Shown in pieces: positions 31,309 through 40,281 of a stretch of 64,000 nucleotides of DNA. A model generated the notes under the pieces. That model worked only from the letters and a program-made list of their open reading frames with translations. It was not told the DNA's origin and made no database searches. The translations under genes were made by a program, and so were the position numbers. How positions within the stretch are numbered: the first letter of the stretch is position 1; each line of letters begins with the position of its first letter. This stretch comes from JAJDXW01 sp965223775 (lineage in GTDB: Bacteria > Pseudomonadota > Gammaproteobacteria > HK1), in the NCBI GenBank assembly GCA_965223775.1, contig OZ245021.1, positions 4,030,001 through 4,094,000 of the forward strand. Reading direction: 5' to 3'.

Positions 31309-32535
31309 CTACTGCACGCCGTTCATCCAGCCACGCATGCGCCCGAAGACGGCGCGCAGCCCGTTTGTCTCCAAGTTGGTGCGGTGGTTGTGGGCCTCGT
31401 GGTCCAAGGTCAGCAATCCGACCGCGGTGGCATAGACCGGGTTGCGGATCACGTCCCCGAGCCCGGTGACCGAGTTGGGATGGCCGAGGCGCACCGGCAT
31501 CTCGAACACCTCCTCGGCCATTTCGACCAGCCCTTCCATGCGCGCGCTCCCGCCGGTGAGGACGACACCGCCGGCGACCCCGCCGAGGCCCGTACCGCGG
31601 ATGTGGTCCCGTACGAGTCCCAGAAGCTCTTCGCAGCGCGGTTCCACGACCTCCGCGAGGTCCCTGCGCGGCAGGCGGCGGGAAGGTCGATCTCCCAGCG
31701 CAGGCACCTGGATGGTCTCGTCTTCGGAGGTATAGTCGGCTCGCGCACAGCCGTACTGGATCTTGATCTCCTCGGCGTGCGGAATCGGGGTGCGCAGGGC
31801 AAGGGCGATGTCGTTCGTGACCTGCGAGCCGGCGATCGGAATGACCGCCGTGTGCCGAATCGCGCCGCCGCCGAACAGAGCGATGTCGGTCGTGCCTCCA
31901 CCGATGTCGACCAGGCAGACCCCGAGGTCCTTCTCGTCTTCCATCAACACCGCCTGGCTCGAGGCGAGCTGCTCCAGCACGATGTCCTCAACGTCGAGGC
32001 CGCACCGGTGCACGCACTTGATGATGTTCTGAGAAGCGCTCGCCGCCCCGGTGACGATGTGCACCTGGGACTCCAGCCGCACGCCCGACATGCCGACGGG
32101 CTCCCGGATCCCGTCCTGGTCGTCGACGATGAATTCCTGCGGGAGGATGTGCAGGACCTTCTGGTCGGCCGGGATTGGAACCGCCCGCGCGGCATCGATC
32201 ACCCTGTCGATGTCGCTCGTGCTGACCTCGCCGTCCCGGATGGCCACGATGCCATGCGAATTGAGGCTGCGGATGTGGCCGCCGGCCACTCCGACGTAGA
32301 CCGACCGGATCGGCTGTCCGGCCATCACTTCGGCCTCCTCCACCGCGTGCCGGATGGATTTCACGGTGTTCTCGATGTCGACCACCACGCCCCGCTTGAG
32401 ACCGCGCGAGAGGTCGGAACCGATCCCCAGAAGCTGGACCTCGCCCGAATCCGCGACCTCCCCCACCAGTGCCACGACCTTGGAGGTGCCGATATCGAGC
32501 CCCGAGATCAGGCTCTTCTTTGTTCCCGCTCTCAT
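31309..32535 (-). CDS. ftsA: Cell division protein FtsA
   Basis: Actin-like ATPase that tethers FtsZ to the membrane. The 408-aa protein starts with SGLDIGTSKVVALVGEV (phosphate 1), has VCLVDIGGGTTDIALF (phosphate 2), VVLTGGSARMEG (adenosine motif) and the SHS2/1C domain between. The C-terminal amphipathic tail is GLRAVFGRMRGWMNGVQ, as expected for membrane anchoring. Its ATG overlaps the ftsQ stop (ATGA). Confidence 0.97.
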   Translation of the reverse strand: MRAGTKKSLISGLDIGTSKVVALVGEVADSGEVQLLGIGSDLSRGLKRGVVVDIENTVKSIRHAVEEAEVMAGQPIRSVYVGVAGGHIRSLNSHGIVAIRDGEVSTSDIDRVIDAARAVPIPADQKVLHILPQEFIVDDQDGIREPVGMSGVRLESQVHIVTGAASASQNIIKCVHRCGLDVEDIVLEQLASSQAVLMEDEKDLGVCLVDIGGGTTDIALFGGGAIRHTAVIPIAGSQVTNDIALALRTPIPHAEEIKIQYGCARADYTSEDETIQVPALGDRPSRRLPRRDLAEVVEPRCEELLGLVRDHIRGTGLGGVAGGVVLTGGSARMEGLVEMAEEVFEMPVRLGHPNSVTGLGDVIRNPVYATAVGLLTLDHEAHNHRTNLETNGLRAVFGRMRGWMNGVQ

Positions 32536-33281
32536 CCCTGCACCCTTGTATGTGCGTCTCCGCCGTTGCGCCACCGGACGGCAAATCCGTTCGGATAGCG
32601 GAGATCGATACGCTCGATGAACCGTCTTCGGCCGATCAGCGCCGAGAGGTAGACGGCTGCAAAACGGCGAACATGCCCTTCCTGCCCATCTCGAAACACG
32701 AGACGCACGCCGTCCGCGAACTGGAGGCTCCAGTTTCCCGCCGCCGATCGCTCCAGCCGCGCGATACCGCCTCCGATGCCGTCGAAGATCGAGCTGAATT
32801 CCCGGAACCCGTCGCGGAGCCTGGGTAACGCCTCGCGCGGCCCGTCGAAGACCGGGAGCCCCATCGCCGCGTGCCCGTGCGGCGCGGCAAGCAAGGCGCC
32901 GCGGTCCGTCACCATTTCCCCCCCGGCCCAGCGCGCGATCGGCCGGTCCTCCACCACCGTCAGGTGCAACTCCCCGGGCCAGACCCGCCGTACCGAGACG
33001 TCGCGAACCCAGGGCACCTCGAGCGCCGACTCGCGCACCGCGTCGATGTCGACCCGGAAGAAGCCGCCCCGCAACCGGCCGGCGATGGCCCGCTTCAACT
33101 CGTGGGGCGAGACCCAACGGAGACTGCCGACGATCCGCACGTCGGAGATGGCGCCAACGGGAAGGACCGCCCGCAACCGATCCAGTATCGACAGGTCGTC
33201 CGGCGGCCAACCGGCCGGGACGGAGCCGAGCAGCGCGGAGAGGGCGCAGGTCGAAACGATCATTCGGCGCACCGCGTTCAC
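32532..33281 (-). CDS. ftsQ: Cell division protein FtsQ
   Basis: Divisome scaffold that binds FtsB/FtsL. The 249-aa product has a very short cytoplasmic end, one hydrophobic segment (MIVSTCALSALLGSVPAGW), then the POTRA domain (ISDVRIVGSLRWVSPHELKRAI... VPWVRDVSVRRVWPGELHLTVVEDRPIARW) and the beta domain. It starts at GTG 33281, overlapping the murB stop as GTGA; longer frames run into murB. ddl, often between murB and ftsQ, is absent here. Confidence 0.93.
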   Translation of the reverse strand: MNAVRRMIVSTCALSALLGSVPAGWPPDDLSILDRLRAVLPVGAISDVRIVGSLRWVSPHELKRAIAGRLRGGFFRVDIDAVRESALEVPWVRDVSVRRVWPGELHLTVVEDRPIARWAGGEMVTDRGALLAAPHGHAAMGLPVFDGPREALPRLRDGFREFSSIFDGIGGGIARLERSAAGNWSLQFADGVRLVFRDGQEGHVRRFAAVYLSALIGRRRFIERIDLRYPNGFAVRWRNGGDAHTRVQG

Positions 33282-34174
33282 GACCGCATCCCCGGTTCCG
33301 GACACGCGGCGCGCGACGCCGGTCGCCGGCCCACTACCCTGACCTCGGGCTCGAGGTCGACGCCGGTCTCGTCGAACACCCGCGATCGCACCATCCCGAT
33401 CAACGCCTCGATATCCGACGACGAAGCGGTCCCTTCGTTGACGATGAAGTTCCCGTGCTTCTCCGAGACCACCGCGCCCCCGACCCGAGACCCCTTGAGA
33501 CCGCAGGCCTCGACGAGCCGGCCCGCGTGGTCGCCGGGAGGATTGCGGAATACCGATCCGCAGCTTCGCTGTCCAACCGGCTGCGAGGCGGCGCGCGCCC
33601 GAATCAGCCGCCGGGTACGGGCCCGCACGGCGGCAGGATCCGCGGGCACGACCCGGAGATCGGCGCAGGTGAACCACTCCCCGGTCCTGCCGCCGACGGT
33701 CCGGTATCCGACCTCGAACTCGTGCCGGGCGCGCCAGCGCCTGCCGCCGCTCCGGTCCACCGTCTCCACCCGATGCACGAGATCCCAGGTCTCCGCACCG
33801 TGCGCGCCGGCATTCATCGCAAGTGCCCCGCCGATCGTGCCCGGGATGCCGGCGAGGAACTCGCCGCCGGCGTATCCTCTCCCCGCGCAGAAACGCGCGA
33901 GCTTGGCGCAGGGAACGCCGGCTCCGGCCCGAACCAGGTGCGCGCCCGGATCCTCGATTCGGCCGAGGCTGCGAGCGGTCAGGATGATCACTCCGTCGAC
34001 CCCGCCGTCGCGCACCAGCAGGTTGCTTCCGAGCCCGACCCAGAGCACCTCGTCGCCGGAGCCGAGCCCGGCGAGAAAGTCGGCGAGATCGTCGACGTCC
34101 GCGGGCACGTAGACCCGTTCGGCGGGACCCCCGGTACCCCAGGTCGTCAGGCGGGCCATCGAGACGTTGTGCAT
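33278..34174 (-). CDS. murB: UDP-N-acetylenolpyruvoylglucosamine reductase
   Basis: Reduces UDP-GlcNAc-enolpyruvate to UDP-MurNAc with NADPH and FAD. The 298-aa enzyme has the FAD motifs GLGSNLLVRDGG and GIPGTIGGALAMNAGAHG, the catalytic Ser in CGSVFRNP and the C-terminal Glu in EPEVRVVG. The short length and SCGSVFRNP indicate type IIa MurB. The ATG overlaps the murC stop by one base (TGATG). Between murC and ftsQ, the classic position. Confidence 0.96.
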   Translation of the reverse strand: MHNVSMARLTTWGTGGPAERVYVPADVDDLADFLAGLGSGDEVLWVGLGSNLLVRDGGVDGVIILTARSLGRIEDPGAHLVRAGAGVPCAKLARFCAGRGYAGGEFLAGIPGTIGGALAMNAGAHGAETWDLVHRVETVDRSGGRRWRARHEFEVGYRTVGGRTGEWFTCADLRVVPADPAAVRARTRRLIRARAASQPVGQRSCGSVFRNPPGDHAGRLVEACGLKGSRVGGAVVSEKHGNFIVNEGTASSSDIEALIGMVRSRVFDETGVDLEPEVRVVGRRPASRAACPEPGMRS

Positions 34175-35595
34175 CAGCCGGCCCCGCACTGTCCGCCCGC
34201 CTCCGCGAGGGTCGCGGCCGCCGTGCCGATATCGCCGGCCCCGAGCAGCACCAGCACGTCGTCCGGCCGCACCACCCCGTGGAGCGTGTCCCCCAGCTCG
34301 GCTACCCCTGGCACGTAGACCGGCTCTACCACCCCGCGGGCGCGAACCGCCTGGCACAGGCTGTGCGCGTCCGCCCCGGGGATGGCCTCCTCGCCGGCGG
34401 GGTAGACGGCGGTGACGAGCAGCGCGTCCGCAAGGCTCAGGGTCCGGGCGAACTCGTCCAGCAGATCACGGGTCCGGGTGTACCGATGGGGCTGAAAGGC
34501 GACGACGAGCCGCTGGCCCGGCCAAGCTTCGCGCGCCGCCCCGATGGTCGCCTCGATCTCGCGGGGATGGTGGCCGTAGTCGTCCACGAGGCGGATCTCG
34601 TGCGCGCCGATCCGGACCCGCTCCCGCACTTCGAACCGCCTCCCGATCCCCTGGAACGTGGCCAGCGCGTCGCCGATGAGCTCGTCGTCCACTTCGAGCG
34701 ACCGCGCGACCGCAACCGCGGCGAGCGCGTTGAGCACGTTGTGGCGGCCCGGCAGATTGAGGGTCACCGTGACCTCCGGTCCGTGGCGGCCGGACAGGAT
34801 CCGGAAGCGGGTCCGGGTCTCGATGGGTGTCACGTCCACCGCCCGCAGGTCCGCCTCCTCGTGGAAACCGTAGGTCACGACCGGCCTCGACACCTGCGGC
34901 AGAATGGCGCGAACGCCCGGATCGTCGGCGCACAGGACGGCCAGCCCGTAAAACGGCAGATGGCGAAGAAACTCGGCGAAGGCGGCATGGAGGCGGGACT
35001 CGTCCTGGTCCCAGGTCCCCATGTGGTCGTGATCGATATTGGTCACGACCGCCATCTCGGGCCACAGACGAAGAAAGGACTCGTCGCTCTCGTCGGCCTC
35101 GGCGACGATATAGCGTCCGTCGCCGAGCCGACCGTTCGCATTCGATGCGAGCAGACGCCCGCCGATGACGAACGTCGGATCGAGCCCACCGGCGCTGAGA
35201 ACGCTGGTCACCAGGCTGGTCGTGGTGGTCTTGCCGTGCGTGCCGGCGACCGCGATCCCGTGTCGAAACCGCATGATCTCGCCCAGCATCTCCGCCCTCG
35301 GGACGACCGGGACCTGGCGCTCGCGCGCCGCCTCGAGCTCGGGATTCCCGGCCGCAATGGCGGTGGAGACGACCACCACGTCGCAGTCCTGGACGTGGTC
35401 CGGGCGATGACCGGCATGGACCCGTACGCCGAGCCGGGACAGCCGCCCCGTCATCTCGTTCTGGTGGATGTCCGAACCGCTGACCTCGAAGCCGAGGGTA
35501 TGCAGGACCTCCGCGATCCCGCCCATGCCGGCGCCGCCGATCCCGATGAGGTGGATGCGGCGAATGCGGTCGAGGCCATGGCGGCGCGCGGTCAC
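34174..35595 (-). CDS. murC: UDP-N-acetylmuramate-L-alanine ligase
   Basis: Adds L-Ala to UDP-MurNAc with ATP. The 473-aa ligase starts RRIHLIGIGGAGMGGIAEVL (Rossmann), has the Mur P-loop AVAGTHGKTTTTSLV, the ADESDESF and NIDHDHMGTW stretches, and the C-terminal DDYGHHPREIEAT and FQPHRYTRTRDL typical of MurC. The start is GTG 35595, overlapping the murG stop as GTGA. Confidence 0.97.
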   Translation of the reverse strand: MTARRHGLDRIRRIHLIGIGGAGMGGIAEVLHTLGFEVSGSDIHQNEMTGRLSRLGVRVHAGHRPDHVQDCDVVVVSTAIAAGNPELEAARERQVPVVPRAEMLGEIMRFRHGIAVAGTHGKTTTTSLVTSVLSAGGLDPTFVIGGRLLASNANGRLGDGRYIVAEADESDESFLRLWPEMAVVTNIDHDHMGTWDQDESRLHAAFAEFLRHLPFYGLAVLCADDPGVRAILPQVSRPVVTYGFHEEADLRAVDVTPIETRTRFRILSGRHGPEVTVTLNLPGRHNVLNALAAVAVARSLEVDDELIGDALATFQGIGRRFEVRERVRIGAHEIRLVDDYGHHPREIEATIGAAREAWPGQRLVVAFQPHRYTRTRDLLDEFARTLSLADALLVTAVYPAGEEAIPGADAHSLCQAVRARGVVEPVYVPGVAELGDTLHGVVRPDDVLVLLGAGDIGTAAATLAEAGGQCGAG

Positions 35596-36698
35596 GCTTG
35601 CTCTCCGAGGCGTCGCGGGAACACCGGCGGACACGCGAACTCGCGGCAGCACGCGGCCACCCGTTCGGCGGCGTCCCGCTGCCCGCTCCGCCAGGCGGCC
35701 TCGGCCATGGCGAGGCGCCGAGGGCGATCCGCGGCGAGCTCGCCGAGAAGGGAGGCGATCCGCGGAGCGATGTCTCCGTCTTGCGGAACCACGTACGCCG
35801 CGCCGCGCCGCTCCAGGAAGCGCGCATTGGCGGTCTGGTGGTCGTCGGCCGCCCAGGGATAGGGCACCAGTATGGACCCCACCCCGGTCGCGGAGAGCTC
35901 CGCGACCGTGCTCGCCCCGGCCCGGCACACCGCCACGTCTGCCCAGCCGTAGGCCCCGGCCATGTCCTCCACGAAGGCGGTCACCGCCGCTTCGACCCCC
36001 GTCTCGCGGTAGCGCTCCCGGGTGGCATCCGCCCGGCCCTCACCGGCCTGGTGACGGATCTCCAGCGGCCGGGCGACGAGCGCGGCCGCTGCCGGCACGG
36101 ACCGGTTGAGGGCCTCCGCACCCTGGCTCCCCCCGAGCACGAGCACCCGAAGAACCGCTCCCCGGCCGGCAAATCGCTCACCGGGCGGGGGAAGCCCGGA
36201 CACGGGGGCGCGCACCGGATTCCCGGTGGTGCGGAGCCACCCCTTCCCGCGACGCGAGAAGGTGTCCGAAAAGCTCTCCATGATCCCCGTCGCGAACCGG
36301 GCCAGCACGCGGTTCGCGAGACCCGGAATCGCGTTCTGTTCGTGGATCAGCAGGGGACGGCCGAGCAGCCATGCCGCAACCCCGCCCGGCGCCGACACGA
36401 ACCCGCCCATTCCGAGGACCAGCGCGGGCCGGATGCGAAGCAGGATCGCGGCCGCCTGGACCAGCGCCACGGCCGTCGCGGCGAACGCTGCCGCGCGCCG
36501 CGCGCCGCGAAACCGCCGCGAGGAAATGAAGTGCAGGGGAAGGCGGGCGCCGGGCACCACCCGCGCCTCGATCCCCCACCGGGTGCCGATCCAGCTCACC
36601 GACCAGCCTTCGTTGCGCAGCCGGTCGGCCACCGCGAGGGCGGGGAACACATGCCCCCCGGTCCCGCCGGCGAAGATGCACACCCGCGAACCGGTCAT
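35592..36698 (-). CDS. murG: Lipid II synthase MurG
   Basis: Transfers GlcNAc from UDP-GlcNAc to lipid I at the inner face of the membrane. The 368-aa glycosyltransferase has the N-terminal FAGGTGGHVFPALAVA loop, GGFVSAPGG, IHEQNAIPGLANR, LVLGGSQGA and the C-terminal UDP-binding CRAGASTVAEL with PWAADDHQTANA. The ATG overlaps the ftsW stop (ATGA). Length as in E. coli (355) plus a small C-terminal tail. Confidence 0.97.
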   Translation of the reverse strand: MTGSRVCIFAGGTGGHVFPALAVADRLRNEGWSVSWIGTRWGIEARVVPGARLPLHFISSRRFRGARRAAAFAATAVALVQAAAILLRIRPALVLGMGGFVSAPGGVAAWLLGRPLLIHEQNAIPGLANRVLARFATGIMESFSDTFSRRGKGWLRTTGNPVRAPVSGLPPPGERFAGRGAVLRVLVLGGSQGAEALNRSVPAAAALVARPLEIRHQAGEGRADATRERYRETGVEAAVTAFVEDMAGAYGWADVAVCRAGASTVAELSATGVGSILVPYPWAADDHQTANARFLERRGAAYVVPQDGDIAPRIASLLGELAADRPRRLAMAEAAWRSGQRDAAERVAACCREFACPPVFPRRLGEQA

Positions 36699-37846
36699 CG
36701 GACGTCTCCCCCCCGCGCGTCGCGATCGATACGCACGAGGAGTCCGAGGGCGACGCAGCTCGCCACGAGGTTGTTTCCGCCGTAGCTCATGAACGGCAGG
36801 GCGAGCCCCTTGGTGGGCAGGGCGCCGATGTTCACTCCGATGTTGATCCAGGCCTGGACTCCGAGCGACAGACCCAGTCCGTACGCGAGATGGGCGTTGA
36901 ACGGCTGCCCGCGCTCGATGGCCCGGCCCGCGATGACGAAGGCCCGGAAGATGAGCACCGAGAACAGGGCGATCACTGCCGCCATCCCGACGAAACCGAG
37001 CTCCTCTCCGACGACCGCGAACAGGAAGTCCGTGTGCGCGGCCGGCAGATAGAAGAGCTTCTGCACGCTCCCGCCGAGTCCGGCGCCGAACCACTCGCCG
37101 CGGCCGATCGCGATCAGGGCCTGGACGAGCTGGAAGCCGTCACCGTATGGGGCGTCGAACGGTGCGAGAAAGGTCAGCAGACGCCGGATCCGGTAGGGTT
37201 CGGCCAGGGCGAGCGCACCCAGCGCGACCGCGAGGGCGCCGCTCCAGGCCGCGAAGGTGTGCAATGGCACGCCCGCGATGAAGAGCATTCCAAGCAGGGT
37301 GAACCCGAGAACCACGACGGTCCCGAAATCAGGCTCGGCGAGGAGAAGCGCGCCGACGAGGCCGAATACCGCGATCGGAACGAGTGCATGGCGTCCGTAC
37401 CGCCGGACGTTCTCTCCCTGTTCCGCGAGGTAGGCCGCCAGGTAGACGACGAACACGATCTTCATCGCCTCCCCCGGATGGAACGTGACGAGGCCGAAAT
37501 CGAGCCATCGAACCGCCCCGTTGGCCTCGAGCCCGAGCCCGGGGATCAGCACCGCGCTCATGGCGGCGATGCCTGCGAAGAGAACCACGGTGGCGAACCG
37601 CTGCCAGTAACGGGGATCGACCATCGCCACCACCGCGCCGCACCCGATTCCGACCACGAGCGCGGCGGACTGCCGCCAGAAGAAGTGCAGAGGCGCTCCG
37701 AACTTTCCGTCGGCAATGGAGATCGACGCGGACGCGACCATCACGAGGCCGGCAACGACCAGGGCGGAAGCGGAGATCGCGAGCCCGGCGTCCACCCGCC
37801 ACGGCCCGGGCCCGGCCTGATCCTGGACGTGAAGCACCCGACTCAC
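36695..37846 (-). CDS. ftsW: Septal peptidoglycan polymerase FtsW
   Basis: SEDS-family glycosyltransferase that polymerises lipid II at the septum with FtsI. The 383-aa protein has about ten membrane helices. Seen: QPDFG-like AEPDFGTVVVL, the conserved region FDAPYGDGFQLVQALIAIGRGEWFGAGLGGSVQKLFYLPAAHTDF split over two stretches, and TKGLALPFMSYGGNNLV near the end. The GTG start overlaps the murD stop as GTGA. Confidence 0.96.
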   Translation of the reverse strand: MSRVLHVQDQAGPGPWRVDAGLAISASALVVAGLVMVASASISIADGKFGAPLHFFWRQSAALVVGIGCGAVVAMVDPRYWQRFATVVLFAGIAAMSAVLIPGLGLEANGAVRWLDFGLVTFHPGEAMKIVFVVYLAAYLAEQGENVRRYGRHALVPIAVFGLVGALLLAEPDFGTVVVLGFTLLGMLFIAGVPLHTFAAWSGALAVALGALALAEPYRIRRLLTFLAPFDAPYGDGFQLVQALIAIGRGEWFGAGLGGSVQKLFYLPAAHTDFLFAVVGEELGFVGMAAVIALFSVLIFRAFVIAGRAIERGQPFNAHLAYGLGLSLGVQAWINIGVNIGALPTKGLALPFMSYGGNNLVASCVALGLLVRIDRDARGGDVR

Positions 37847-39210
37847 GCCGGCCGCCCTCGTCCGCCCGCCAGCACCTCGGCCCGGTAGTCCCGTCCCCTT
37901 TCCCGGTAATCGCGGTACATGTCCCAGCTTGCGCACGCCGGGGACAACATCACCGCATCGCCCGGCCGGGCCGCTTCACGCGCGCGGGCAACCGCTTCGG
38001 CCATCGTGCCGGCGCTCGCGACCGGAACGTGCCCCTCGATGAGGCTCCGGATCGCCGGTGCGTCCCGGCCGAGCAGCACGACCTTGCGGATCCTTTCGGC
38101 CGATTCGCGCAACGCACGGCCGAGCGGCCGAAAGTCGGCGCCCTTGCCGTCGCCCCCCGCGATCAGAACCAGCGGGACGTCGAAGCCGTTCACCGCCGCG
38201 ACGGTCGCGCCGACGTTCGTCCCCTTGGAATCGTCGTACCAGCGCACGCCCCCGGCACAGCCGATCGGCTCGCAGCGGTGCGCGAGCCCATGGAACGTGC
38301 GAAGCGTGCGGTCGATCGCGGCGCCGCCGATCCCGAGGTCGTCCGCAATCGCCATCGCGGCGAGGGCGTTGAGCGCGTTGTGGCGGCCGGGGAGCGAAAG
38401 CTCGCCGACCGCCAGCCGCCGTTCGGCCCCGCGTGCGAGCCAGGTCCGGGCTCGGTGCTCGACGAAGCCGTATTCGCCTTCCCGGGGCCGCTCGGCGGTA
38501 AAGGAAATCAACCGCGAACCCTCCCGAGCGAGGCGCGCGCCGAGCGCCGCGAGCCAGGCGTCGTCCCTCCAGACCACCACCGTCTCGGCGCCCCGGAAGA
38601 TGCGGGCCTTGGCGGCCCGGTACTCCTCGAACCCGTCGTGACGATCGAGATGGTCGGGACTCACATTGAGAAGGGCCGCGACGCGCGGACGAAGGGACCG
38701 GGTCGTCTCGAGCTGAAAGCTGGAGAGTTCGACGACGAAGAGCTCGGGATCGCGCGCGAGAAGCGTGAGCGCGGGCGGGCCGAAATTTCCCCCGACCACC
38801 GCGTTCCGGCCGTCGGCCGCCGCCATCGCGTGCACCCAGGCGCAGACCGTGCTCTTGCCGTTCGTCCCCGTCACCGCGACGACCGGGGCGCGGGCCATGC
38901 GGGCGAACAGCTCCACCTCGCCGAGAACCGGCACTCCGCGCTCGGCCGCGGCCGCCACCGCCGGATCGCGCGGCGACACCCCGGGGCTCAGCACCAGCTC
39001 GACGGCCTGCTCGAACCACTCTCGATCGAACCCGCCGAGACGCATCTCCACCGCGGGCAGCGATTGGCGGGCCTCCGCCTCGCGAGGCGGGGACGAACGA
39101 CTGTCCGACAACGCGACATCGACTCCGTGCGCGTGCAGATGGCGAGCGCACGCGAGACCCGTATCGCCGAGTCCGACCACCACCGTCCGCCCGTGCAGCA
39201 TCCGGCCCAC
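37843..39210 (-). CDS. murD: UDP-N-acetylmuramoyl-L-alanine-D-glutamate ligase
   Basis: Adds D-Glu to UDP-MurNAc-L-Ala with ATP. The 455-aa ligase has an N-terminal VVVGLGDTGLACARHL Rossmann region, P-loop AVTGTNGKSTVCAWV, VELSSFQLE, NVSPDHLDRH, YDDSKGTNVGAT and the C-terminal LSPACASWDMY. The GTG at 39210 follows the mraY stop directly with AAGGTG upstream; ATG 39201 is an alternative. Overlaps ftsW by GTGA at its 3' end. Confidence 0.96.
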   Translation of the reverse strand: MGRMLHGRTVVVGLGDTGLACARHLHAHGVDVALSDSRSSPPREAEARQSLPAVEMRLGGFDREWFEQAVELVLSPGVSPRDPAVAAAAERGVPVLGEVELFARMARAPVVAVTGTNGKSTVCAWVHAMAAADGRNAVVGGNFGPPALTLLARDPELFVVELSSFQLETTRSLRPRVAALLNVSPDHLDRHDGFEEYRAAKARIFRGAETVVVWRDDAWLAALGARLAREGSRLISFTAERPREGEYGFVEHRARTWLARGAERRLAVGELSLPGRHNALNALAAMAIADDLGIGGAAIDRTLRTFHGLAHRCEPIGCAGGVRWYDDSKGTNVGATVAAVNGFDVPLVLIAGGDGKGADFRPLGRALRESAERIRKVVLLGRDAPAIRSLIEGHVPVASAGTMAEAVARAREAARPGDAVMLSPACASWDMYRDYRERGRDYRAEVLAGGRGRPA

Positions 39211-40281
39211 CTACCGCACCTTCAGGGTCGCGAGACCGACGAGGACCAGCACCAGGGTGACGATCCACAGGCGCACGATGACCCGCGGCTCCGGCCACCC
39301 CTTGAGCTCGAAGTGGTGATGGAGGGGAGCCATGCGAAAGATCCTCCGGCCGGTCAGCCGGAAGGAAGCCACCTGAAGGATGACCGAAACCGTCTCCATG
39401 ACGAATACGCCGCCCATGACGAACAGCACGATCTCCTGGCGGCACACGACGGCGATGGTGCCCAGTGCCGCCCCCAGGGCGAGCGCGCCGATGTCGCCCA
39501 TGAAGACCTGGGCGGGATAGGTGTTGAACCACAGGAACCCCAGGCCCGCGCCGACGATCGAGGCGCATACGACGGTCACCTCGCCGACCCCGGCAATGGA
39601 GGGAAACGCGAGATAGGACGCGAACTCGCTGTGCCCCGCAACGTAGACGAAGATGGCGAGCGCGCTCGCGATGAGGACGGTGTGGCCGATCGCGAGCCCG
39701 TCGAGGCCGTCGGTCAGGTTGACCGCGTTGCTCGTACCGACGATCACGAAATAGGTCAGGGGGATGTAGAGCCAGCCGAGCTCGAGCGCCACGTCCTTGA
39801 CGACGGGAACGATGAGCTGCAGCTCGGCTGCGCCCTGCGCCGACACGTAGAGAAACACTGCTCCGGAGAGCCCGACGAGGGACTGCAGCAGGTACTTGGG
39901 GCGCGCCGACATGCCCCGGCCCCTGGTGAGCTTCCGGTAGTCGTCAAGCCACCCGACCCCGCCGAACGCCAGCGTCATGGCCAGCACCACCCACACGAAT
40001 CGGTTGGAGAGATCGGCCCACAGCAGGGTCGAGACGAAGACCGCGAGGAGGATGAACGTTCCGCCCATGGTGGGGGTGCCCGCCTTGGCATGATGAGACT
40101 GCGGGCCGTCCTCCCGGACGACCTCGCCGAACCTGCGCAGCCGGCGAATGGCCTTCGGGCCGACCGCGAGAACGATGAACAGCGCGGTCAATACCCCGCA
40201 TACGGCCCGCAGGGTGAGGTACTGGAAGACCCCGAACCCGCTGTGCAGACCCGACAGGGCTTCGAAGAGATCGGTCAGCAT
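39211..40281 (-). CDS. mraY: Phospho-N-acetylmuramoyl-pentapeptide transferase
   Basis: Makes lipid I from UDP-MurNAc-pentapeptide and undecaprenyl phosphate. The 356-aa membrane protein starts MLTDLFEALSGLHSGFGVFQ, has about ten helices, and shows GTPTMGG, LDDYRK (catalytic Asp pair), NLTDGLDGLA and APLHHHFELKGWPE. Length matches E. coli (360). ATG overlaps the murF end by seven bases. Confidence 0.97.
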   Translation of the reverse strand: MLTDLFEALSGLHSGFGVFQYLTLRAVCGVLTALFIVLAVGPKAIRRLRRFGEVVREDGPQSHHAKAGTPTMGGTFILLAVFVSTLLWADLSNRFVWVVLAMTLAFGGVGWLDDYRKLTRGRGMSARPKYLLQSLVGLSGAVFLYVSAQGAAELQLIVPVVKDVALELGWLYIPLTYFVIVGTSNAVNLTDGLDGLAIGHTVLIASALAIFVYVAGHSEFASYLAFPSIAGVGEVTVVCASIVGAGLGFLWFNTYPAQVFMGDIGALALGAALGTIAVVCRQEIVLFVMGGVFVMETVSVILQVASFRLTGRRIFRMAPLHHHFELKGWPEPRVIVRLWIVTLVLVLVGLATLKVR